From Blattamonas nauphoetae (lineage: Eukaryota; Preaxostyla; Oxymonadida): a stretch of DNA of 64,000 bases. Location of the stretch: the NCBI GenBank assembly GCA_033064195.1, contig JARBJD010000094.1, forward strand, positions 172,000 through 235,999. Direction: 5' to 3'. The translations under genes and the position numbers were made by a program. Positions 12,597 to 22,611 of this stretch are shown piece after piece. Below the pieces are notes generated by a model. It was not told where the DNA came from and searched no databases. It worked only from the letters and a program-made list of their open reading frames with translations. Numbering within the stretch: position 1 is the first letter of the stretch; the number at the start of each line of letters is the position of its first letter.

Positions 12597-13983
12597 AACG
12601 GTTTTATTTTTCTGAATAAAGAGACAATATGTTTTAATTTTCTATCAATGATAATTAAGAGAGTTCAACACCTTGTGACAAAAAATTGGACACCAAAAAA
12701 TTCTGAATGACGTGAAAACTGTAAAACAAAATTAATGATGGACATGCTCTTCGCGACATGACACGTGATTCACCTCATCCTGCTCGATCCCTCTAACTTT
12801 GAATTGTTTTAACTTTACGAGAGTAACTCTGGAGGAGTCAGTCACTGAATGATAGAACGATGTTTTCATTACTTTCTTGTGGGATCGAGTTCTCACCTCT
12901 CACGATTTTTGGACGAAGGAAGTCTATTGTGACGTAAATCGCATAATTTTCAAAAAGAATTGAAACGAACGTTCACGAAATGTATTTGATGAGGTTAAAG
13001 TCGAAAAAGATTGATTGAACGTATTTCTGACCGATATTGACCTGTTTGATTCTTGGAAGTTTTATCCTGTTTCTTGTTTCAACCAGTATTATCACTGAGA
13101 AGGACCCGTGAGTGGTGGTGAGGGTCCATCTTTCCCTCAGTGCGACATGTGACGAATGATCAAGGTATTGTTTTCCGTCAATGATCTCTTCCGTCACGAC
13201 AAGTTTTTCAGTTTCAACTAATCCCTGCACACCACCAAATCCCAAGTTTGCTGAGATGAATACACAACCTTGATTCTCAGCGTGGTGTGTCTTTTCTCTT
13301 TGTGACTTCTTGAATTTATCTAGTCAATTCTCACACAGATTCTTCACAACACCAAACTGACAAAGCTCATGAAAGAAACAGTTCGAAAGAGTCTCATTTT
13401 CAAAGGCGTGACGATTTTGAAAATGATGGAGAAGAATGTGAGGAACTCTGTGCGCTTTGTGAAGACCAATTCGATACACTTTGACGAATCGCTGGAAGAA
13501 ACAGTGTGATTTTTTGATTTTGATAGCTCCCTTTCGATGAACAGCTGAACAGTATGACACGTTTTTGAATCCAATTCGAACAGAATGCTATGTCTTGATG
13601 GTTTCGTGCTGTGGCTGGCCTTTTCATTTCACAACTAACTGTTGATCGTCTGTGTTCAGCGCATCGGTGTCCTTGGATACTACATTGACAGAGTTATGGA
13701 GCGAGCGAGTTGACTCGAATCTTCCTTTTCCTTTTCTTCGTTTCATCTGCTTCTATCATTCACTTGACATTCACAATCTTGGATCCATGCAGGAGTGATA
13801 TCGGATGTGAATCACGTGTCATGTCGTTCGAAGTATGTCCCCCTACAGTAGCATTTCATGTCATACTCTCTTATTTTTCACTGTTGATCTTCCAAAAAAA
13901 TCACAGAGATGTATAACTCAAGGTAGTTGATGATAGTGAAAAAGGAACTCTCAACTCTCTCTTGTTATGTCAAAAAACAAAAA

Positions 13984-14017
13984 TTACAGCCGGAGCAGGT
14001 CGTCGTGTCGGGCAGTA
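13984..14017 (-). repeat. Right terminal inverted repeat of mariner-type relic
   Basis: Inverted partner of 12563-12596, followed by the TA duplication at 14018-14019. Confidence 0.85.
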
Positions 14018-14025
14018 TAGTGGGT

Positions 14026-16813
14026 CTATCCCAATCTTATTCCTGATTCATCTTTTGTCTCGTTCTCTTTCGGAGTTGTGTCAACCAAAAAAGCGATTGT
14101 ATTCGACCACACACTGCTTGCTTTGAATTTCTTGGTGAGAGAATAAGATTGTTTGGATGTGAGGAGGAAGAGGGACGATGCGGTCAGAGTGGGGTTGGAA
14201 GGAGTGAGGAGAGAAAGAATGAAGTTTGTTATGGTTTCACTATCTTGATTCTGGAGAAAGACGAGAGAATCGAGAAGAAGAGAAATGAAGAGAGAAAGCA
14301 CTGATGAAAGTGACAAAGAAGGCAGACATTCCGAATTGTAATAAACGTGCATTTTGTGGGATCACTAACAACCGCTTGTTGTCCAGCAGCCGCATTCTTC
14401 ACAAACAACAACGGAATCTTCTTTTCCTCCAGTTTCCCATTATTTAGCCCTTCTGTATCTTCAGGTGGCAAAGGAGGTTGGCCAAGAATGGTGAGGACAG
14501 GGGCGAGGTAAGAAAGCTCCGAACGAGAGATTATTTCGTCGTCGGATAGGACTCGCATTCTTCCGGCGAGTTTTGACCGTGGGACAAGGCAGAGGATGTG
14601 CTGGATGAAGAAAGAAGAGAAGAATGAATGGAGGGGAGGGGAGAGAGGGAGAAAAGAGGAGAGATAAACGAGAGAAAGATGATTTGAGAGGCAAACTTGG
14701 TCTGTGACGCTTTCAGTCATTTTAAGAGCTTCCTTTCTCGCCTTCTTCACTGTCATCTCCTCCACTGATGGAATCGAAACATAATCAATTCCTTCACCTC
14801 TCCCGTTGTTCACTCCGACTCGCAAGATCTTCCCATCCTTCTCCTTTCTCTCCTCCTGTTTCTGAGCCCACTTTTCATCGAGTGCAGCCTTATCCTTTTC
14901 TTCTTTCTCTTGAATTGACCGTTGCAACGCCAATCTCTCCTCACGCATCCTCTGCTTCTCTTTCTCGATTTCTTCTGGACTCTTTTCCCTCTCGTCGTCG
15001 CTAACAACCTTCTCCGCTTCCTGCTCCCGAATATAGACGAGAAAATACGCACTTGAGCTGTTCTGCATCATCATAGACCATGGATTCATGAAACGGGTTC
15101 GATCTTCATTCACACCTCCAAAATTGTTCTGCATGGCCTGTTGTTCAGTAGTTCTCCTCGCAATGGCGTCGTTATACTCCCACCATTCACCATCCAGCTT
15201 TTCGTCCACAAAACACGAATAATGGCCGCCGTGGGTGCCACCGGAGTGGACGAGGACAGAGTGGAGAAGATACCGACAATTTGAGAAGTCCTGTTTGGAC
15301 TCAGCGAGAGATGCGAATGGGGAGGGGAGGCGGCTCGAAGGGGGTGGTGGGGAGGATGTCGGGGAAGGCGTTTGTCGCTTTTTTGTTTCGGTTTCTTCTT
15401 CTTCCTTATTTTTGCTAAGTATGGCTTGTTCTTCCTCTGAGAGCTCCGTAACATAAGGACGCATGTCTAAAACACGAGGAAACTCAAATTTGTCATTAAC
15501 TTTGACAATTTGACCATATCGCTCGTCGTATCTCCAACGCATCAGATGGATGTGAAGGACTGGAGGAAGAGAGCTAATTTCCGTGCATTTTGTTGCTGCT
15601 TGGAGTCCATGATCTGTGGTCTTGTATTTGTTGTCTCCATCGAGGATTTCTGGTTTGATGAGGGAGTCGAGAGCAGAGAGGAGGTTCAGATGTCCTTGGA
15701 CAGGAAGACTAGAAAAATAAATAAGTGAAAATGAATGATGGATTATTCGAGAAGAGAGGGAGGAAAAATGGGATGATGAAAGGTGAAATATACCTCAAAT
15801 CAAGAAACACTTCCTCTCGAAGACTCTGTACTGGAACATTTGTGCATTTCAACTTTGTGACAAGTTTTCCTTCCAGAAGGCATTCAATTGTCGATGAATA
15901 TGGCGTTTTCAGGAGGGTGGTCGAGAGTCGATCCAAAATAACCTGATCAGGTGGAAAATGGGGGAAATGAGGGATATCGGAGAGAAAAGGAGTGTTGAGA
16001 TAATGGTGATGATGTTAATACTGATGGAGGCGGATGTATAGATGCATACACGAAGGAATTCTTCAGAATCATGTTGATGGAATGAATCTCGCCAGTCCCA
16101 TCCAAACGACCGTGTGAGTTCAGCCGATGAAACACTAGAAGCAGGTAGATCACAAAAGAAAATGAAATCGAGCAATTAAAGTGATGATAGAAGAGAAAAA
16201 GGACATTTTCATGATGTTCAGATTGTTTGGTGTGTGTTCATACCTCCGTGTGGAGTTTTTCATGGAAAAGAAAAGATGTTTGAGTGCGTTTGTGATAGTG
16301 GGAGTTCCCCGTGTCGTGCGTTGTTCTTCTTCTGTCAATGGAACAGACAGAACAATCTGGAAGATGAGACGATGGATCAATGAAATGTGAAAAAGTTTCA
16401 CAGATAAAACGGATATTGAGAAAAAGTGAGTGTTGGGAACTCCCCAATGAAAGGAAAAAGTGTCATCAGAATCAGACCGTGCGGAAGAGGGGTGTGTGGA
16501 AAAGAGTTTGGAGGATGGAATTCATGTAACACGTGGCTCCTTGGTTAATAATGCCAACATGTCCTGGTTCTTGTGGTACTCCATAAGATCCAAACATGAA
16601 CAAAGTCGAGGAGAATTGTTGCGAGAGTCTTTGAGAAAAGATTGTGCTCAGATCTCGAGTATCCGTTTTTCGTAGATTATCACTCAACAAGAACTGAAAT
16701 GATAATGAAAAGGTAAGTTGAAAGTGGATAAAAGAAATTACTTGCGAGATATTGCGGATTCGTTCTTCACGGTTCTGTTCCGTCGCAAGAGTCAGATCTT
16801 TGCCGGAAATCAA
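14026..16813 (-). CDS. USP7-like ubiquitin C-terminal hydrolase, multi-exon
   Basis: Cysteine deubiquitinase of the C19 family. The Cys box NQGATCYMNSILQTLFHTPL lies at about 16500-16560. Next come the SFGWDWRDSFHQHDSEEFLR segment (about 16045-16135), the EGKLVTKLKCTNV finger-like segment (about 15840-15890), PPVLHIHLMRWRYDE (about 15525-15565), the His box HSGGTHGGHYSCFVDEK (about 15195-15250) and the YNDAIARR Asp region followed by FLVYIRE. This order and the LTRSFGW and VYIRE strings are characteristic of USP7/Ubp15. The C-terminal part (14026-14760) fits the ubiquitin-like tail region. At least six short introns are visible, for example one beginning GTATGC and ending CTGATCAG at about 15943-16052. 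The stop is TAG. No MATH domain precedes the catalytic core. The first visible exon has no ATG directly in frame, so either a small exon is missing or it joins the Josephin module upstream. Confidence 0.85.
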
Positions 16814-16878
16814 CTATCCTTCCATATTACACGTTGAATGACCTACATACACAATAATTTTTCAATATTCGCTTATTT

Positions 16879-18264
16879 TCAGTGGATAGTTGACTCCCGA
16901 GGGTCCTCCAACTTCATTTTTTCGTTTTCTGATTCTTCCTTCGCCTGCTGGATGAAGCGCTTGAGTTGCCTTTCGTTTTCCTCCCGCAGATGGCGTGAAC
17001 AATATTCACCAAATGCCGAATCTGATATAGAATCTGTAGAGGGATTGATTTTTGGTATGTCTTCTGGTTCGTCCATTTCTTGTTGTTCCGTCGGTTTAAG
17101 AGACTCTTCTTCACCAATCTCCGTTTTTACATGTTCTGACCGTGTGATTTCGAGTTCATTTAGCGATTCTGCAGCCCATCGCTTCCTCATCTCTTCCATT
17201 TTCTTTGTTACGATTGCGGCTCGCTGGAGGAAAGTCCACGGCTTTTGGTCAAAATAGGCGTTCATCTGTTCCGGGTCTTCCTTTATCCGTCGGTCCTGGA
17301 GAGCGAAGTTTGAATAGAAAAAGTGTGAGATTGTGTCGAGTTCAAATTCACCACAGCAGATGAGGATAATGAGGCATTGATCTGGAGCTTCCGATACAGT
17401 CAGATTTACAAAATTGCAGCACTTCGGGGAGAAAGAGAAGAGAGTAAAGACGAAGAAGAATGGCGGCATGGTGGAAGGATAAATATAATGAAATGGTAAG
17501 AAAAAAATTATACACACAGCTTGATCAGTAAAGTAAGACGATGGACAATCTCGGAGAGAGTCCAGATTTCTCCATTTCGTGTTAATTCTTCGAATACAGA
17601 ACCAATGATTTCCTTTTGTCAACGCTGAGGAAAAAGTGAAGAAAAAATAGGAGGGAATACATCCGGCACGGTTGATGACGATTCCACACTTGTCCATCAG
17701 GTCCTCAGGGGTCATATCTGACGAGAAGGAACAGCAGAGAGTGGTTCACGGGGATGACAATGAGAAAAGAATCAAACAACGGGAGGTGTGAGGAAAGAAA
17801 GTGTAGGGGATGGAGGCTGCGTGGAGGGCATATTGGACAGTATCAGCATCGTAGTTCCCCAACCTGAAAGATCGATGAAGCAATGTGATCCGAAAACAAA
17901 CAAAGGAGTTTTATGAAGGAAGAGCCGTTGCCATCTGGACTGAACATCAGAGAATGTCGATGCCTTCGTCAACCATAATCAAGAAAAACAAAGACGACAA
18001 ACAATCTCGTCAAAATCAGACCGAGTCACTATCCGTCGCTGAAGAAGATTGTTGAACGTCTAACATCCAAAAAGGAAGAAGAATCACAAAACAGGAGATG
18101 GAACGAGAGAATGGGATAGTGAGAAGTGAGAAGAGACAAACATGGACAGCGCACAATTTCAAGTGTTGTTTGTCATGAAACACGTATATTTGATCGCTGG
18201 AAAGAGGTGGATCAGTCATAGTGGGTTTGTCGGCAGTATTTCCGGAGTTTAGATTTCTACCCAT
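16879..18264 (-). CDS. Josephin-domain deubiquitinase (ataxin-3-like), multi-exon
   Basis: Exon 1 starts at the ATG at 18264 and contains FHDKQHLKLCAVH. The catalytic Cys is the one before A-V-H. A GTTTGT...TTAG intron follows, and the next exon continues TFNNLLQRR. A third segment reads GNYDADTVQYALHAA (about 17800-17860), the usual mid-domain Josephin block. The His/Asn segment GNHWFCIRRINTKWRNLDSL is at about 17545-17620. The C-terminal region (16879-17310) is charged helix with a UIM-like stretch (QLKRFIQQAKEESE). The stop is TGA at 16879. The family cleaves polyubiquitin in cytosol and nucleus. Exon borders are my reading of the frames and not proven. It is encoded just upstream of the USP gene on the same strand, 65 bases away. 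Confidence 0.8.
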
Positions 18265-18647
18265 TGTTTCTTCTTTCGAATTGTGAAATATCGTACCGGA
18301 TGTCGCTTGAGGTTGAAAGAGGGAGAGGACGAATGAACTAGTTATCAAATTGAAATTACCCTGACCAAGAGAAAAACGTTCGGTTGGTGCGACTGAATGT
18401 TTTCCTGTGAGATTGAAAAACGATGCTAAAACAGAATAGATGCGTAATGAACCGAAAAATTCTGCCCTAAGTTTCAAACTCCCCTTGTCAGAGGAAAATC
18501 ACGAACTAATTCCAATAAATCAGATAGAATAAGAGAAAAAACTATGAAAGAAAGATGAGAAGGATGAGTGAATCGTCAGAAGAAGGGAGAAAGCAGATGT
18601 CACGAAATAAGATCAAGTGGCGTGAACACACTTCACTCCTCTTCTTC
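18265..18647. other. Intergenic, no gene seen
   Basis: Lies between the 3' end of the intact surface-protein gene and the Josephin start, both on the minus strand. An open frame extending upstream of 18264 reads through what look like untranslated or intronic bases; I kept the ATG that directly precedes recognisable Josephin sequence. Confidence 0.4.
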
Positions 18648-21600
18648 TCACTCTTCAATTGTCGGTTCAGGCGAGCTGGAAGCTTCTTTCGTGCCCTCTT
18701 CGGTCAACTCCGTCGGCATGTCTGACACATTGATTTCTGGATCGGCTTCATTTTCAGTTTCTGGTCGATCAGAAGCAGTTTCTTTCATTTCGGTCGATGT
18801 GGCTTCGTTGGTAGTTGCGATCTTGTCTTCCTTCTTCTCTGCTGATTTCTTCGAGCGACATCTCCAAATCAGAAGAAGAGCAACAATCACGACAGCAATC
18901 AAAACAAGCACAACAACAATCACAGGAATCAGCCACAGCATGCTTCGCGGTGTCTCTCGAAGCACAAGTGATTGAGATGCAATCAAACGATCCCCGTTCA
19001 GAAGGCGAACTTTCCATTCCGATTTCTTCGAAAGATTCGCAACGTCTTGAGGTGTCACAAAGAACTCAATTCTCGTTTCAGTGAAGATCGATGCTGTGCT
19101 TGTGTCAACAGCCAGAGTCAACGATTCTTCTGAGTTTTCATCCTCCAACGACGTGAACACTTTCAGTTGAAGTCCACACGGAAGGAATCCACTTCCAACC
19201 AGATTCAATTTGTATTTTCCTGTTTTCTTGTCACGAGTGATTTGAGAGTGGTAAGTGTCCAGGAATGGAATCGACATCGTCGTCGCAGTTCCAGACACAG
19301 AGCATCCATCACCAGAGATTCCAGATCCAGGGAACAGATGGCTTCGACCATCCCCAGTCAGGCCTCCAACAAACAGCGTCCCATCCGAACTGCACATCAC
19401 GTTTCGACGAGCTGATGGGAAGTCACGGCTCGTTGGTCCATTCGACTCGAAATACACATCTCGAAGTGTCACATTCCCTCCTCTTTGCATGATCCCTCCT
19501 TGCGCCAGGTGAGTCAGACTGCACGATTTCAGCACTGCTGTCGAGTCCACAAGTTCAATCGTTCCTGTTGTCCACACGCACAGATCGCTGTTTGAGTTGC
19601 CAATTTCCGAGTTCGCTGTGACATGTGGTGTGTATTTGATCACTCCATTGCTGAACTCGAACGATCCTGACGACACGCGAACCAACTTCAGGTCGAGTGA
19701 CGAAAAGCGAATCAGAGCATCCACGTCTGTCAGCGACAGCGACGCATTCGACACAGAAAGCACAACCAGCGGATTCAACTTGAATGTATCAGGAACAATC
19801 AGCGATGGACGCACGAGGCCTCCCTGTGTCATAAACATTTCACTCTCGTCCGAAATCGAACGTGTCTTGGAGAGTGTCTCTGTGAGCACAACGTTCAGTT
19901 CGATCGATTTCATTCTCATCTTCGTAGCTGTTTCAAATGCAGAATCAAGCGTTTTACAAACGCTGTCTTTGTCTTGGCAGTTTCCATCATCTGTAATCGT
20001 CTTGTTCACTTTGATGATAAACGGTGTTGTGAAGGGAGGAACGACGAGTGAGAACCCAATCGATCTTAACATCACTGGTCGGTTTTCAAAAGTGATCCTG
20101 TCCACTTTGTACGTCTCTCCGAATGAGAATTTGGTGTGAATTCCGCCAGGTCCAACCGACACTGTCGACGAGATCTGACTTTCTGATCCCGCCTGATCAT
20201 CGTCGAACGTGAAATTCAGAGAGAGGTTGGGATTCCCTTCGAAGTGGATTGTGTACTCACCCACTGGCAATTGTCGTCCTTCCAGCGAGACCATCACTTC
20301 GCCAAGTGTATCTGTTTGTTCGAACTTGAAGCGTCGAACAAATGACGGGTTAAACGAAATATCGATCGAGAGTGGAGCAGTGAAGTCGATCAGAGTGGCC
20401 GAGATGGATGCAGCGACAAGCGAATAATTCGAGTTGGTTTGAAGTCTTTCCAAGTCTCCGAATGACAAAACTTCGCTGGTTCCGGTTTTAGAGAGAGTGG
20501 GGAAGTCGACAACGACAACACGAAAGATCGCTGGCGGAGATGAGCTTTCCGAGATTGGATCGTACGTGCCAGCGTTGTCGAGCAGAAGAAGCATCTTCCC
20601 TTTCACTGGGAGTTGTGTCTTAACTTGAATCGTCCCACCAACCACATTGGCAGGCATGTTGAGTTGGAGACTGGTGATGGTTGTCGCAGACCCAAATTGT
20701 TCAATGATCCCTGTTTGGACTCCGAACTTCATGAACATCACACTTGTATCGGGCTTGTCGGTGTTGCAGTTCGACACGCGTGTCTTCACTTCCGCCGGAG
20801 TTCCAGAATTCTCGAGATAGATATCACTTCCAAGTGGTGCGAAATTGCCTCTGAACTGCACTGACTCCATTCTAAGGAAGGAATCCTTGAAATAACCAAC
20901 TCCCCCAGCTCCATTCGTTGGTTTGGTGCAATCCATGAACACAGTGTTGGTGATCGTGGCTGTCGCTGTTCTCCAGACAGCCAGAGCTCCACCAATCGAG
21001 GAGTCTTCTGTGCTTGTGGTGGTCATGTTCTTGAAGAAGCACTTGCCGATGGAGAGGGAGGTCGCATCATCATGACAAAATGCAGCTCCAAAATTATTGC
21101 CAACACAATTCAGAAATGAGCAGAGCGAGAGGGTCAGGCTTCCTTCCCCTTCTGTCCTGCCCTTGATAGAAAGTGCCCCTCCAAGGTCTCCTTCGATGTC
21201 CTTGAAGGAACATTCAGTCATCGTGATGTCATGAGGGGCAACCACATACACACACGCACTTGAATAGTCTGATGTCATGGAGGTGAATGTGCATAGGTGG
21301 AAGGCGAGGGTGATTTGAATGGTGTCGACAAAGTAGAGCCAGTCACCCTGTTCGAAGTGTTGGTGAGTATAGGAGGTTGGTTCGTCGTTCGATGAACAGT
21401 GCGAGAATGACGAGTTCACACAACCAAAACTACCAAATGCATTGATGTCAAGACACCCTGTTCCACACAGATGCGATGTGCTCAACGTAACTTCAGTGCC
21501 AACCAACTTTTGAGAAAGGCCACGAGCAACAATAAGGCCAGAACGAGAGCATCCACGCGACGTCACATTTCGAAGAACACTCCCAACAAGAAATGTCGAC

Positions 21601-22367
21601 GTCTCCCCCAAACCAATCTCGTCTGATCGTGTTGAATCGTGGGAGAGCAATCCGAAGTCCAGCAGAGGGCCTGTTCCCAAAATCAGCGACACATTCGACA
21701 AAACAAGTCCAGCTCCACGAACTGACAGGAACGGAGATGGATTGTCCGAAAGGGGTGTGTCCGTTGATGATGAATCGCGTGGGGGTGTTGGGAGACACGT
21801 GGATGTCCGAACCAGCGGAAGAAGAACCATCGAAGAGGATGAGACGTGAGAACAATCAATAACACTGATCGAACTCCCAACCCCATCCAGTCCGGTTCCC
21901 ACCACAAATGCTGTCTGTTTCGAGTTTGACACAATCTTGCTCCATGACACAACCACTTCGGACGATAACACTTTTGCCAAAGCCATCCCATCACTTCCAC
22001 AGTCAAATGTCACCTTCGAAAGTGATACTGTCGAGTTATCAAACAGGAACAGTGAATGGGACGTGTCCATGCGATCTTTGGCCAATTGGTTGACATGTTG
22101 CGAATGATCGTTTTTAAGTTCGTTCATCACTGCTTGTCTATCAGGGTATGCATGAGAGATTGTCGATGTTGTTCCCTCCATCTTCAGCGTTGTAGATATC
22201 ACTGGGTAATCGAGGAGTTCGAAGACACCCGGAGGGAGATGGAGGACATCTGAGTTTTGTTCTTTGTTTCTGTTGTCGCGAACAAGATGTTGGTCCATGA
22301 TGTTAGATAGAGAAGTTGCTTCATGCGATGCAACTGTCAAAATAAGTAGCCACACAGCTTTGAGCAT
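18648..22367 (-). CDS. Intact type I membrane beta-helix surface protein (1,239 aa)
   Basis: Single-exon gene and the only complete member of the local family. It has a signal peptide (WLLILTVASHEATS, residues ~5-19), then over 1,100 residues of Ser/Thr/Cys-rich repeats with short strands and polar turns of the right-handed parallel beta-helix (pectin-lyase-like) style. Around residues 820-840 a DGNCQDKDSVCKTLDSAF block occurs; a similar C-x-TL-x-x-AL block recurs in the receptor gene at 40-50 kb. A transmembrane helix (LWLIPVIVVVLVLIAVVIVAL) lies near residues 1140-1165, followed by a Lys/Arg stop-transfer and a ~75-residue acidic tail with no known domain. The stop is TGA. A cell-surface role (adhesion or host contact) is inference from architecture. 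Paralogues at 12373 and 28067 are truncated by insertions. Confidence 0.85.
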   Translation of the reverse strand: MLKAVWLLILTVASHEATSLSNIMDQHLVRDNRNKEQNSDVLHLPPGVFELLDYPVISTTLKMEGTTSTISHAYPDRQAVMNELKNDHSQHVNQLAKDRMDTSHSLFLFDNSTVSLSKVTFDCGSDGMALAKVLSSEVVVSWSKIVSNSKQTAFVVGTGLDGVGSSISVIDCSHVSSSSMVLLPLVRTSTCLPTPPRDSSSTDTPLSDNPSPFLSVRGAGLVLSNVSLILGTGPLLDFGLLSHDSTRSDEIGLGETSTFLVGSVLRNVTSRGCSRSGLIVARGLSQKLVGTEVTLSTSHLCGTGCLDINAFGSFGCVNSSFSHCSSNDEPTSYTHQHFEQGDWLYFVDTIQITLAFHLCTFTSMTSDYSSACVYVVAPHDITMTECSFKDIEGDLGGALSIKGRTEGEGSLTLSLCSFLNCVGNNFGAAFCHDDATSLSIGKCFFKNMTTTSTEDSSIGGALAVWRTATATITNTVFMDCTKPTNGAGGVGYFKDSFLRMESVQFRGNFAPLGSDIYLENSGTPAEVKTRVSNCNTDKPDTSVMFMKFGVQTGIIEQFGSATTITSLQLNMPANVVGGTIQVKTQLPVKGKMLLLLDNAGTYDPISESSSPPAIFRVVVVDFPTLSKTGTSEVLSFGDLERLQTNSNYSLVAASISATLIDFTAPLSIDISFNPSFVRRFKFEQTDTLGEVMVSLEGRQLPVGEYTIHFEGNPNLSLNFTFDDDQAGSESQISSTVSVGPGGIHTKFSFGETYKVDRITFENRPVMLRSIGFSLVVPPFTTPFIIKVNKTITDDGNCQDKDSVCKTLDSAFETATKMRMKSIELNVVLTETLSKTRSISDESEMFMTQGGLVRPSLIVPDTFKLNPLVVLSVSNASLSLTDVDALIRFSSLDLKLVRVSSGSFEFSNGVIKYTPHVTANSEIGNSNSDLCVWTTGTIELVDSTAVLKSCSLTHLAQGGIMQRGGNVTLRDVYFESNGPTSRDFPSARRNVMCSSDGTLFVGGLTGDGRSHLFPGSGISGDGCSVSGTATTMSIPFLDTYHSQITRDKKTGKYKLNLVGSGFLPCGLQLKVFTSLEDENSEESLTLAVDTSTASIFTETRIEFFVTPQDVANLSKKSEWKVRLLNGDRLIASQSLVLRETPRSMLWLIPVIVVVLVLIAVVIVALLLIWRCRSKKSAEKKEDKIATTNEATSTEMKETASDRPETENEADPEINVSDMPTELTEEGTKEASSSPEPTIEE

Positions 22368-22390
22368 TCAAAGAAGACGAAATGAGATTA

Positions 22391-22409
22391 GATCATGAAC
22401 CCATTCTTC
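22391..22409 (-). promoter_or_regulatory. Conserved upstream element of surface-protein family
   Basis: Sense reading GAAGAATGGGTTC then ATGATC, ending about 24 bases before the ATG at 22367. Same block and spacing as at 12397-12415. Confidence 0.5.
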
Positions 22410-22611
22410 GTTGTTTTTCTCAATTACAGTGGAATGTCATCCAACTCTTCCAATTACTCATTATTATGAGTATTTTGCTTATTGGTCAGTGACAGTCACA
22501 TTCGACCTTATTGCTTTCTCCTAGAAACCCTTTGACATCATATTTCCCAAAAGAAAGGCTTGTAACCTTACATTGAACAAGGGGACAAATAACGGAGAGC
22601 TTAAACATCCA

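Larger units (their letters stand above)
12563..14017 (+). mobile_element. Tc1/mariner-type relic, 1,455 bp
   Basis: 34-bp terminal inverted repeats (12563-12596 and 13984-14017, starting TACTGCCCGACACGACG) differ at three positions and are flanked by TA on both sides (12561-12562 and 14018-14019). TA duplication and ~1.4 kb length are typical of Tc1/mariner. In the plus direction around 13340-13640, stretches such as TVRKSLIFKG and RNSVRFVK, then VLMVSCCGW, resemble the order seen in mariner transposases (helix-turn-helix region, then the MV-W strand near the second acidic residue). Stops and frame changes interrupt them, so it is inactive. It lies directly behind the stop codon of the USP gene. 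Confidence 0.7.
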
